DNA of 64,000 nucleotides from Psococerastis gibbosa (Eukaryota; Arthropoda; Insecta; Psocodea; Psocidae), in NCBI GenBank assembly GCA_963971405.1, contig OZ020485.1, forward strand, positions 45,195,469-45,259,468. The letters are read 5' to 3'. The position numbers were made by a program, and so were the translations under genes. This document shows positions 12,770 to 25,700 of this stretch, in pieces. Position 1 is the stretch's first letter. Every line of letters begins with the position of its first letter. Under the pieces are notes generated by a model. It was not told the origin of the DNA and did not search any database. It saw nothing but the letters and a program-made list of their open reading frames with translations.

Positions 12770-13235
12770 ATCAATTACGACGCACAGTATAGAGACAGTG
12801 GTACGAACAGCTGACAAGACAGTAAAATACAAGCGACTGAGATTAAGTTTAACTGAACAGCCCGTGAGAGGTCAAGAAGGATTAGGAATGAAGTGATGAG
12901 AACAGAGTTCGGGGTGGAAGAACCATTGACATTTGTGGAGAGTTTAGCGAGAAGGACACCGCAATGGACACGTAAGGCGAATGGACAACAGCAGGAGCGC
13001 GAGGAAATGACTGGAGGAAGAACAGAACAAGAGACAGGAGGGAACACGAAGAAGAGAAAGACTAAGAGATGCAGAAACCAGATTGAGGATGATCTCAGAT
13101 GAGTGGGACTAGTACCTGGTACCAGAGGAAATGATGAATAATCAGACGTGGAGGGACTGGAGGAGGCTAATGTATCACACTCGGGAAACTGCAGATGATT
13201 ATTGATGATGGTTATGATGAGTTTTACTTTGCCTC
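12770..13235 (+). mobile_element. Second decayed LINE 3' end
   Basis: Codons give MRTEFGVEEPLTFVESLARR, then GRTEQETGG, and further on TRGNDE and W-R-D-W with an A-rich end. It matches the pattern of LINE C-termini (R-x-E-x-G-V-E-x-L then W-x-x-H) and resembles the fragments at 23560-23720 and 26118-26180. Heavily mutated. Confidence 0.65.
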
Positions 13236-13606
13236 TAGGTTTCTTTATGTCTCTAACCCCTTGGTTTTATGACAAAGCTGCTTTCCCGAATTAGGAAAAG
13301 ATTCACATACTAAAGAGCCCAATACAAAACTACACCATTCTCTACCAGAAGGATTTTTTCACATCATTTTAACAGGATAGACAGATATAAAGGTAAGAAT
13401 GACATAACTGGAATGTTGCCAACTAAAAACTACACAAAATCAATCTAACTTTGGCTTAAAGGACAATAAAATTATTTACTAAGCTCTAAGTACATAACGT
13501 CTAAAACTAGTGATCATACTAATAAAAATGACACACGCAGCAAAGTCACATGTGGCAGGAATCGAAGGCAATCAGTGGACAAAGTTGGCTGATTTTCCAA
13601 ATCAAT
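13236..13606 (-). other. Probable AREL1 3' untranslated region
   Basis: Noncoding stretch between the stop codon and LINE debris. No canonical poly(A) signal was seen on the minus strand; the transcript end is therefore unknown. Confidence 0.4.
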
Positions 13607-13709
13607 TCAAATAAGGCCGAATCCTTCTGTCCCCTCCGTAATCGCCAGCATCAGCGCCTTTTCAAATAGTTCGTACGAATCGTAGTCTGGTAAGCAAAGC
13701 TGATTGAAA
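13607..13709 (-). CDS. AREL1: AREL1 exon 13: HECT C-terminal tail and stop
   Basis: The first base T completes the catalytic Cys codon. Then FNQLCLPDYDSYELFEKAL and MLAITEGTEGFGLI follow to a TGA at 13609-13607. This is the conserved HECT tail, in which the C-terminal hydrophobic residues after E-G-F-G help E3 activity. The acceptor is TTTCGTTTCAG. I saw no canonical AATAAA on this strand in the ~370 nt after the stop, before LINE debris begins. Confidence 0.95.
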
Positions 13710-16700
13710 CTGAAACGAAACATGCACGTTAATTTCTAATACAATAGTTTTATCCATTACATACTATGAATTTAATACAAAAATAACTATACTCTTCAAT
13801 GCATTTTTTATTTTATGCTTCTTATCTTATAAACAATAATAATTCGGCGGGCGTATTATTTTCAGGCAATATTGCATTTACAGAATAAAAATATTGCGAT
13901 TTGATAGTGGCTTATCACTATTTTTAAATGCCGTCGAGATAACGTCAATGGGGTCGTTGGTATAGTGCAAAGTTCAGTGACCTACTACAGATAGGCCCAC
14001 GTACTTTTACAAAAAGGTGTGTGCTTTTGTTATTTCATTTTTGCCCTAGAATAGAACTATCAAATGAAAATGACCTAAAAGGGGTTTTAGTCACACTAAT
14101 TACAACTACAATATGTGTGACTTTAAAAAATAATTTGAGTGGTTTTTGAGAAATTAATTTTTTCACATTTTTTGGAGTTTTGGTAAAACCCCCTAAAATT
14201 TAATTAACCCAAAACAGTAAGGAAGATCGCGAGATATGATTTTTATGAACCTACATGCCGAATTTAATCGAAATCCATCTAGTAGTTTGCCCACAGTTTG
14301 TGTCACACATAAAGGAAAACAATCCAGATTTAAATAAAAAATAATACCAAGTATGTGCAGTGGGCAAATTGCCAAAAGTGGGGGCAGCCGTTATTGCAAA
14401 TTTAGGTGTGAGCTCTGCAAATCCTCCCGGCGGCAGCTGCGCGCAGCCCGTCGTGAACTGCAGCAGCCGCGCCATTTCCTCCTGCGTAAAGTTGGCCACA
14501 GCCGTCCAAAACCACTCGAGCACGCGCCGGAACTCGACCGACCCGCCATTGACCAAGTGGTTAGCGCGGAAGTCCGTTATGCTGTATTCACCGGTTCCAC
14601 AAAGCAGAAGCTACAAAGAGACAGAATGCAACGGAATGAAATTTTAACGTTATGAAGGCAAAGTATTGAAAAATAATAACACTTTTTCTTTTTTCCTTGA
14701 CCAGGACAAGGTGCATATATTGAAAAACATTAGTTATAAGTATAATTATCACGCTCAAGCATCCGCTTATCGAGCGATCTTAGAGCAGTGGCACTGCAAG
14801 ATAAAAAATTTAATTAATAATTAATAATAATAAACCATTATAGAGTACCCATTCTAGCCTTCTGACAAATGAATGAGATCCCCCTTAAGGATGATATAAT
14901 TAAGCCTAAAGTGGCTAATAGTCTGTATTTGAAATTAAGTACTTTTTTTATTTTTCCTATTTTCTTCAATTCTTTTAGTTAAAGCGGCAATTTGTTAAAT
15001 ATCTCTGGTAAAACTGATTCATTGAGGCGTCTGCCATACTTGTTATGTGTTATAGGAATATTCTGTCGCAATGTGTCTCACTTCACTTTCACTTTTTTCC
15101 TTGACCAGTAATAAATAATAATGATAATAATTATATTATAAGGTACGAAATGACGTCGAAAATGGTTGCCTTTGTTTCGTTGGTTCTACTTTTCAATCCA
15201 GTTTAAAAAAATGGTTGAAAACCTAGCTACTTAAAAAAGGGGAAACTTGAAATTCACACTTATATCTAAAGATTAATCGTTTATTTAGAAAAAAAATAAA
15301 AATAAGAAAAGACAGATTTTCGAACCTGTCAAAATACACGCCCTTTATAAAGATGGCGCTTGCATAAATTTCTCAAGATGGCCACCTTCCGCCGAAAGAT
15401 GGGCGCAACCTGGGCTAAGGCGGTGCAGGTGGCCCCAGAAAAAAATATTTTTGTGGCAGGAAGTGAATGTCCCATCTCTTCTATACAGAACTCTAATCAC
15501 GGTAAGCAACCAATGGGTCCAGGACCGGACTCAGACAAGAAAATTTTTCCTTTTTCGTCGAGTCTCGAACCTCGATCATAAGGTTCGTAGTCTAGTACAG
15601 ACTGTACAAACTGAACTAAAACTAGGCATAACTAAAAAAAAAAATAACCATGAATGCTTCTTATTCCGAGAGAACTTTTCTTAGTTTCAACGTCCACATA
15701 CCTCAAGCTCATTTTCATCAAATATACTAAGCAGGGAGTCAGGTATGAGGTCATTGAGTCCCTTGAGAAAATGGTCCACTTCGTCTTTAACAGTGCTAGC
15801 CAGACGGTACTGCGCCAGACTGTCCAAGTATTGCTCCTTTGTGGAGTTTGTCACGCGAACCTGTCAATCAAAGAAGCGATGCATAGATTAAGGGAGAATT
15901 TTTTCAAATTATTGGTAAACAACATGGCGTGAGACCTAATTAATTAAATTCTCGTCCCACGGTGATTATATTGGCAAAAACGCCCCTTGAAGACCTACTG
16001 AAATTTATAAACTTCGATAATACACAATAAATATGAATATATGAACTACTGTTAACCTATAAAATAAGATAATCTAAAAGGATGAAGCAGATGACGCATC
16101 TAGGCATAGGACTATTAGTAATAATTACTTTATCGATTTGTCTGGATTAACGATAATTAAAAGACAAAATCGATGAGCATTATCACAGTTTATTCACTTT
16201 AAGAGCAAGATTGCCAATATAAGGGCTCTGGAACGAAAAATTAATTAATTAACACTCAACCCATGTTGTTTTTTAACAAATTTGAACGATTCCCCATAAT
16301 GTCCGGAAAATTAACTACATCCGGGGTTTACATTTAAAAAAAAATTGTGGCCCCCTAAAAAAATGTAGGTTACAGCCGTGGTCCCCTTACTGTTGATTGT
16401 GAATGTCGAACACAAACTAGAAGTTTCTACTCTGATAAAAGCTTGGCACAGAGGAACAAAAAAATCAACCTACTAGTCTGGATGTACGACAATAATATTG
16501 TTTATAAAATATTTTAATAATAATAATAATATATAGGTATATAATGTGAATCACAGTTGTCAAGACAAACCAAAACGATCACATTTACAAAAATACAAAG
16601 TCAAATGCAAAGTCACCCGATCTGTCATACCTTATGTAATAGCTCATTTTTAAATAGGTTACGTCCCATTGAGAACAGGTCAATATCATACTCATTAAAT

Positions 16701-19700
16701 AATTTGTAAATCCTCTGCAAAGGATTCTCATAGTGACCTTTAAATATAAATAACTCTCGAGAGCGAGTGGCCCTCACGTTTACTCTAATTGGAAATAATT
16801 CCAAAATTTGTGGACTGTCAAGTAGTTTAAGACATTATACACAAACATGCAGTCCAACACATCTCTCCTAGATTTTAAGGTTGAAAAGTTAAACTCATTC
16901 ATCATTGATGAGCTGCGGACAGGATGGCGCGAATAAGATATTTAACTTTTATGAAAAAGCTACGGTACCCAAAATTAAAAATACCCTATTATATGATGCA
17001 TGAAGTAGTCTTCTACAACTTAAATGAGCCAAATCTTGAACTTTTAATGACTTGTTTAGTTAATTAAATAAAAAATAGGAATTATTAAATTTCGTGATGC
17101 CAATTTCCTACGGGATGTTCACTCGTAATAACTTACTTTTGACCCATTAGGCACAAGATCGGCAGTTTTGATAAGCTGCCCGTTGGCACAGTACTCCTCC
17201 TCGGCAAAGTACAAGTCCATCTCGTCCACATTGTGCTCCTCAATGTATTTGACTTTGTTCAAGTACAGGTCCGGGTCGTCCTGCTCTAGGTAGTGGTAGT
17301 GGACTCTTAGGCCAATCAATTGTGCGAGGAAGCTTCGGGTGAAGCGAGCGCGGACTAACTGCCTGAAAATAATAAAATCAGGTACTGAACACTGCGATTT
17401 ATCAGTTAATAAGGGCGTCCAGTCGTAGCCAAGTGACGTTACCGACGGCAGCAGCACCTTCCCGGCCTTATTCAAACTGACATAAATTTCTTTTACAAAT
17501 AGTAAAGCACTGAATCTCCCATAATTCTGGAAGTAGCCTACTCATTCCTCATTCCGTTCAAATGCAAAATTATAATTAAAAATTAAATAAAGTAACAGCA
17601 TTTTCAATGTTACTAGCGAATAAACTATTTCTATACAATTCGAAATGATTTCCTATTTGGTTATGTACAGCCCGTAGGAAAGTGGCAGCCCGAAATTTAA
17701 TACTTTTTATTTTTTATTTACTTAACTAAGCATGTTATTAAAGATTTGGCTCATCAAAATTGTAGAAGACTACTTCATGCATCATGTAATAAGGTATTTT
17801 CAGTTTTCGAAATTGTAGTTTTTCTATAAAATCGTTAATACGTGAAAAGTTATTGTTTCTAAAATATTTGCATGTTTCTGAAAAAACTAAAATTTCGAAA
17901 ATTAAAAATACCTTATAATATGATGCATGAAGTAGTCTTCTACAACTTTGATGAGCCAAATCTTTAAAAACATGCTTAGTTAATGAAATAAAAAATAAAA
18001 AGTATTAAATTTCGGGCTGCACACTCTTAACGATTAATTTGTAAAAACAATGAGACAAAGATTTTGAATTTCGGTGGGAGCGCTTTCAGCACCGCCGTGG
18101 ATAAATCCACTTGGCAGAAAACTGGCCTGGGTGTGGCTCTCACCATCTTGGTTGGTAAAGGAGCGGAAAGTAGAATCTCAAGGGAGCATAGGAATAGGGA
18201 AAACAAATGGCGGTTTCCTTCGCATATAGTATAACTACGCTGAGTTGACCCATACGTCAGAGCGTTGCGATGCTTGTCACTTGTAAGAGCAGTGAGAAGA
18301 AATTTATTTCTATTACTAAGCCAAACTAGCGGAGTTAGGGCTATAAAGCCCTCTCTTACACTCAACTAGGATGACCCGGGACCACTTGCTTTACATGCCC
18401 TCCGAAGCATGGCCAGAAAATGTAGCCAGTGTGGGACTCGAACCAACAACCTTTCGGGTGAAAGATAGTCATAAGACTAAGCATCAGGAAACAGTACCAA
18501 AAAACCTGGGTTCCCAAATCGTGATGATAATATTATATTTGTCTATGGACAGTTTGCACATCCTAAAGTAGAGGTTTACCTGTACGTGCCACCAAGAGCC
18601 GACTCATAAAGACACTTGCCAACAATTTTCCCAGCAAATTCAAAGTGCTTGAGTTTGAGATGAGGCGGTCTGCGAGGGTTCGGATGAACAAGAGCTTGTT
18701 GGGAGTCGGAAAAGGCGGAGAACAGCCCGTTCCGCGAGTCGAACAGCGCCGAGCAAACCAAGCCGTACCATTCGCGACGAACACCGCCATAATCGAGACC
18801 TGTGACAAAAAATGTATTATACAGACACCGGTGGAGAACTGGACAATGACATGGAAGGTCGAAGTTCGAGATGAAATGAAATTTTTTCCGCCGGGACTGG
18901 ATCCATTCATAGGCGGATAAGGAGGGCATTCACAGGGCATGCAATGAAACAGCAAAAAATTTGTGAATGGGATTATCTTGGAGGTTCTCGCCATAAGCTA
19001 AATAAAGCTATTAAGATTACCCAAGGTCAAGTGCGCAGAACTTACTAGGCATAAATTTTGTTGTCACCCTAGTGACCGAATTGTTCATTGGTTTCTCATT
19101 TGCCGCTGTTTTTTATGTTGCAAACCTACATTTCTTTTCACCACCTTTGCGATTTCCCACTTCGATTCACTTTGATCTTAATCTAATGGGCGCGTTACAT
19201 TGATCGGTATGGAAAAATGGCAGGCGTGTTGCTGACTATAACATTCCAAGTAGAGGAGAGGTGGAGAAAGAAGAGCCTCTACGAGTCCTCAGACTTACTC
19301 CCTCTTAGGGTCGACTATAGTTCTATATAGGAGAGATGGGACATTTGAGTGCACCAAAAATATTATTTTTTTATTATTTCTGGGGTCATCGGCCACGTCT
19401 TCTATGTGACCAGGGACCAGTCAATGGAAAGATGTAGCAGGTGGTCCCAGGATAAAAAAATATTTTTGGCGCACTTGAATATTCCATCTCTCCTATAGAA
19501 CTATAGGGTTGACAAGCTGCAAAGTTACTTTTCTTTTAAAAAACGTGTAGGGTGACTGACAGTAAACTCAAACGGACATAATTGTCTGCTTCAAAGTATC
19601 ACCATTTCTCTAGCATCCAACGAAAATGATTGTCGATAAGAAATTCTCCGGCACAAACTCAGGACCACCTTAGGTAAGAATACTCCACTTGTTTGTCTCA

Positions 19701-22700
19701 GCCCAAACACCGAACATAACATAATATAATATAAAGTATATACCATAACACATACCCAACATACAGTATGTATAGTCCACGCAAAATGAGAAAAGTATGG
19801 ATTTGGAATGATTTGGTACTGTGCGACACTGTAACAATTTCGATTGCACCATTTTGTTATGCCTTGCATCCAATGCATTTCCCCTATACAGATATAATGA
19901 AAACACTTAAGACTGTTTTATTCGAATGTTGTATACAAAACTACAAAGCTTCTGTATTCCATATTAGATGTAAAAGGGCATCAATGCGGATACGTCGGAA
20001 ACTAGATCGTAGGGTGTCATAAAGTAAAAACATGTTCATCTTAGTTTTGGTATACAGTATGTGGCCGTTAACTTTTGGAACTCATCCTCAGTGGCTGATA
20101 CTATTGGCTTCTCAGAACAGCCTCGGAATTATAGGGATACGATCTCTGCAAGATATGCGCAGCATTCATCTGCATTTCCACATTACAATAAATATATTTA
20201 CATAGGCCAACACTTGTTTTGTACCTGTTTTTCGACAGTCCTGTTGGACTCATTTTGTTTTTCGTTGAAACAATAGGGATTTGATAAGGAGAGACTAGTG
20301 GAGCGCACATCAGAATTAATTGAGCCGCAAATATGCCTACTTCTGGAATAGGCTACCTAAGGTATATTATAATATAGCATCCCGGTGCTAGTGAAGGCTG
20401 GGTGAGTAACGTGCTTTTTCTATCAACGAAAGCGATGAAGGACTGCAAACTGCAATACAGATTATCATGAGGACATAACAGTGACAGCCCATATTTTCAA
20501 AGAGTAGGTTGAGACACAATTACTTTGGCCGATACAATATCAGTTGTGGTTATGGATAACGCCCGTAGCCCCGTAGCATAGTAGAATGTTGCAGAAGGTA
20601 CCTTCAATGCGATGGCATTAATGGCAACCAACGGCCTGGATATACCACAGAATAAGCCCGTTCTTATTGGTAAAGACTAATTTTTTAACATTACCTTAAT
20701 TAGGGCCAGCCTAGAACCTATGCTGAGGCCGCATGCAATGCACAAAAAAGACCAGAGCCCTGGAAGAATAGTCCTTTGCTTTTGAGTGGTGAAAGTGCCT
20801 TCTATGGTCGGATTTGTAGAAAACATAGAAATAGGAATAACCATACTCCTAAGGTGCTGGCTATTCCGCTTGTCAGTTTTTCTTCAATTTTGAAAATTTC
20901 ATTGACGGAAATATCATAAATGTTGCATATATATTTTTACACCTCATTTCACTTGTCTTCAATAATTGACGATTTTTGTTTTCAAGCGGAATTTTTTTTC
21001 AAGCGGAATAGCCACCTCATGAGTAGAGGAAGAAGAACGCAATGATCCACAGTAAAATACTTTAATAGTGACCGGTTTCGGATAAAATCCATCATCAGAC
21101 TAACAACACATAAAAAACGCCAGCTTATATACTACGGGATGGGAGTGGGAGGTGGAGGCGGGGGTTGAGTACATAAATCGAGTAGTGGGGATACAGTTTG
21201 AAACATTATATCATTCGTAAGAACATCGTTATTCCTAATAGCCTTTCTAATCTCTAAGCTTTCTAACCTGTCTAATAGTCTACCTTTATTACAACAATGT
21301 AGAATTTTAAAATCTTCAAAATTACATGAGTGCGAGTTACTTGAGAGGTAGGGCAACAACAGGCAACTAGAAATGTTTTTAAAGGTTATGAATGACCTCC
21401 ATCCCAAAATCAAGTTCACCATGGAACTCGAAAGTAACAAGTCGTTAAATTTTCTCGACCTCACTATTACTAGATTAGATACTGCCCTGTCTTTTAATAT
21501 TTCCAGGAAACCGACTCACAGTGACTGCGTGATACCAACTTCTTCAAACCACCCTCCATCCCACAAGGCTGCTGCTTTCCACTCCATGGCACATCGGATG
21601 TTCAGTATCCCTATGAGCGAAGTCAACTTCAAGGCCGAGAGACGTACTATACTGGAGATAGGAAGAAACAACGGGTACCAGGAAGGCGACACAGAAAGGA
21701 TCCTAAGGAAACATGAACTCAAGAGCTTAGCACGGATGGTGTACGCAGGACAAGACGTTACCAAGGAGAAGAAGCAGTACGTCAAGATCCCGTTCATAGG
21801 AGAAGTCAACATGAAAGTAGGAAGACTAATAACCCGAACTACTAACAAAGTTGTATCCTTTAGCTGCCCGCCCAACTTAGGAGAATTCCTCATCAACTGT
21901 AAGAATAAGGTTAATAATAATAGGAAATCAGGGGTTTATAAAATTTCTTGTAATTAATGTAGTGCGAGTTACATTGGACAGAGTGGACGCAATTTTAAGT
22001 TTCGCTTACGTGAGCATAAAAATGCGATCGGTAAAAATGACTGTACCTCAGCTTTTGCGGACCACCTCTCAATGATGTTCTCCAAGTTCCACGAAGTCAC
22101 CAAGGAAACTCTCACAAGGAATAACCACCTAACCACCTCTCAAGTAACTCGCACTCATGTAATTTTGAAGATTTTAAAATTCTACATTGTTGTAATAAAG
22201 GTAGACTATTAGACAGGTTAGAAAGCTTAGAGATTAGAAAGGCTATTAGGAATAACGATGTACTTACGAATGATTTAATGTTTCAAACTGTATCCCCACT
22301 ACTCGATTTATGTACTCAACCCCCGCCTCCACCTCCAACTCCCATCCCGTAGTATATAAGCTGGCGTTTTTTCATGTGTTGTTAGTCTGATGATGGATTT
22401 TATCCGAAACCGGTCACTATTAAAGTATTTTACATTTTTACTGTGGATCATTGCGTTCTTCTTCCTCTACTCATGATGTTCTCCAAGTTCCACGAAGTCA
22501 CCAAGGAAACTCTCACAAGGAATAACCACCTAACCATATTTTAATGTGTTAACTTCGGGGCAGTTATGGGCATTATGGATACGGTAATATAGTAACACAT
22601 AAAAGGGACACAAACTGATTTATTACATCTATTGGATGTAACATGCAGCTTGCAAATGAACATAATATGGTTGAATTTAATACACTGGATACGGTACGTA

Positions 22701-25700
22701 CTCAACTCATTTAACATTTAATTCAGAAGCTTAGAAGTTTTGGCGTAAACAGTATCAGCCACTGAGGATGTCAGGCTGATTGAGCTCCAAAAACTAGTCT
22801 ATAGCCATTTGGTGTTAGTCACGGGCATTTACTGTCTACCAAAACTAAGATGAACTTATCAATTACTTTATGACACCCTACGATCGAGTTTCCGGCATAT
22901 CCGCGTTGATGCCCTTTTCACATTTAACTTAGAATACAGAAACTTAGAAGTTTTGTATACAACATTAGAACAAAACAGTCCTAAGTGTTTTCATTGTATC
23001 TGCATAGGGAAAATGTATGGGCAGCAAGGTAACACAGAATGGTGCAAGCAATATTTTTACAGTGTTGTACAGGATCAAAACATTCCATGTCCATACTTTT
23101 CTCATTTTGCGTGGATTATACAACTTTAATTATTTTGTAAATATTAAATAACCAATAATAAATATTTAACAGTAATAATTTAATAATATTTAGGGTTAAT
23201 TAGTGTTAATAATTATATTAAATACAAATATTTTGATTAATATCAGGAAATAATACGTACGGATACTAAAACACGGATACAAAATGGCGGATGACAATAC
23301 CTGTCCAGAAAACAGTGATCAGCATAGACATAGTAAAACTAGTTTTATTAGCTCCATGGTGATCAGAGGTGACGAGTGTACCAACATACGCGACTAATAT
23401 CGAGGTTCTATTTCTATTTTGTTGGCAGCTTCATTCTGTGAACTTTTGAGTGTTACAGATGCGGGCGCATCCTCAAAATTCACTCTCGATCGTAAAGAAG
23501 TATAACTTCAATAATAATAAATAATAACGAAGAAGAGGAAGACAAAGGAATTAACTAAGGAGATAGGAGATACAGAATCCAGATTAAGGACTATCTCAGA
23601 AGAGTGGGACTGGTACCAGAGGAAGTGTTGAATAATTAGGAGTGGAGAGAAATGTGGGAGGAGGCCCACATATCACACCCGGGCAACTGCAGCTGATAAC
23701 TGATGATATTGTAGATGTTTCTGACTTTTTACGCTACAGCCTACCGTTAACAATGGCGGGCTGCAATGGTTTGAATACGCTAGATTTCTATATAGGAGAG
23801 ATGGGACATTCGCTGCCGTCAAGGATATTTTTTTTTTTAATTTCCACCTCCTGCCTCTTTTTCTTCGACGACTCAGAGTATACCTTGGACAAAAAACAAA
23901 AAATCGCAAAAGGCGTATTTTCATTGGTCAAAAGTACACTAATCAAGAGTTCGAAACAAACAAAATTATAGTTGAAATGGATTTCACTCAAAAGAAGAGG
24001 TAACTTTCCAATATACCTGTACACTGATATCAAAATATCTCCGGTTCTGTAATGGTGATGACAATGGTTCCCTCCCCCCCCCCCTTCCCCCCGTATATAT
24101 ATTTTAGCCTTTTTTCCTCTCTTCCTCTCTTGTTTCTTCTCTATTTAATTTTAAGCATTTATCAATAATACAATATATATTTTTTTTAGGGTTAGTATGA
24201 AAACAAGACTTTATAGTCTTAATGTTTTCCTTTTGTTTCTTTTTCAATAAAGTAGTTTCAATTCAATTCACCAATTTTCAAATTAGCTGAAATACGCGCC
24301 ATTCTTAAAAATGACGCATCACACGTAAATAAAAAACACGGCAGCCTCCTTATGATATCATTATATATGATTTTATTGTATCAATATAATAATAATAATA
24401 ATAATTTTTCTAGAATGGCACTTATTTTGGCTAATTCGGACATCAGTATCTTTTTTATTTTTTTAAAAATAATCTATGAATCTTTGGATATTAGTGTAAA
24501 TTTGAAAGTTTTCTCTATTTTCACGTAGAACCGTTTGAGCCAATAAACCGGACAACTTTTCCAAAAGTTACAACTCTACTGGGCGAGCCCTAAATTGGTC
24601 GAAGAAGACGTGACAGGAGGCACCGTAAATTCAAAAACATTCATGTGGCGGGAGCGAGTGTCCCGTCTTACCTACTGTATATAGAACTCTAGAATACACT
24701 ACAGTGCACATGCGAACTACAGTGGGCTTACCCTGCTCGCCATGGAAACCAACTTCAAGATTCCGACACCAATCCGACACTGAAAAACTTTTTGTCACCT
24801 TCATAGAGCTCTCTAGCAGCCGGTCGCGATGCACACGGATCACCAGCCGCTCATGTTGGTGTTTCATGTGCAGCCTGCGCACCTCGTGGTAGAAGAAGTC
24901 CTGCTTGTCCTTGAACGTTTCCGAACCACCAATGTTCTTGAGCAGGAAGTGCGTGAATGTCGCGGCGATGACGTTGCGGTCATGCGACGCGAGCTCCACC
25001 CGTGGCTGGCAGCCATCGTCGACGATAAATGTCGGCCACGGGTGTTGGTTGTTGTCCTTTTGGAAATGAAACTGCAAGAATAATTAAAGAATGCATTTTT
25101 CTAATCGGGACCTTGCTTGTTGCTTGGAGCTAATCCAATACCATCCGTAGAGCTCTCTAAAATATCACAACGGAAGAAATTTTTCTGAGGATTTTGACAC
25201 ATTATTATTATGTAACAAAGATTGGCGATTGAATTTGTACAAAAAACGATTGGTGTGGTAGTTTACTATTTTGTGCCTATATTTTCAATATTGTCGTCGG
25301 GACAGGCCTTCAAACCTTCCGATGTGCAGCACTAATATACTTACTTTTTCCACGCCTAATCCTCATGGAGGGTCGCCGGCACGACAGCAGCGTTTCAACA
25401 CAGTTCTGTCCTGTGTGTCCTCGGTGGAGAGCCCCAAACTTGTCATATCCCTGGCGTTCTTTCTTCCCAGTGTAGCTCTCGGCCTCCGTGGTGGCCTTCT
25501 TCCTTGTATCCCCCGGTTCGTTACTCTTTTCACTAGGTGCTTTTCGCTTCTACGTAGTACGTGCCCCCACCAGTTCAGCCTCTTTTCTGAGTTTCTCCAG
25601 TACGTCCCGGGTTCTCATCTCTTGTCTTATGTCTTGGTTTCTACGTTGGTCTACGTGGCAGCACTCATATGTTATTTTTTAATCTAAATTTTCATTCGTT

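Larger units (their letters stand above)
21017..22536 (+). mobile_element. Penelope-like element 1, 5'-truncated, with inverted terminal repeats
   Basis: An ORF remnant (21373-21957, then past a stop) is flanked by inverted arms 21017-21350 and 22136-22476. Arms contain GACCGGTTTCGGATAAAATC and CTACGGGATGGGAG. The right arm is bracketed by a 64-bp direct repeat of the element's own coding sequence (22072-22135 and 22473-22536). Penelope-like elements are known for such repeated termini (pLTRs), often inverted, and for hammerhead motifs within them; both are present. Confidence 0.88.
19766..23128. mobile_element. 3.36-kb element with ~340-375-bp terminal inverted repeats
   Basis: The left arm (19766-20104) begins AGTCCACGCAAAATGAGAAA. 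The right arm (22752-23128) is its inverted copy, with small indels, ending TTCTCATTTTGCGTGGATTA. Matches continue through CGTAGGGTGTCATAAAGTAA and the innermost CCTCAGTGGCTGATAC. No transposase frame was seen inside; a Penelope-like element occupies the centre. A small hairpin made of the outer ~100 bp occurs alone at 54077-54274. It lies wholly in AREL1 intron 8. Confidence 0.85.

Noticed and set aside
14353-14655. Plus-strand frames of about 100 codons
   Set aside because: They are shadows of AREL1 exon 12 on the other strand.
24704-25083. Plus-strand frames over exon 8
   Set aside because: Shadow of the real minus-strand exon, which has family motifs and splice sites.
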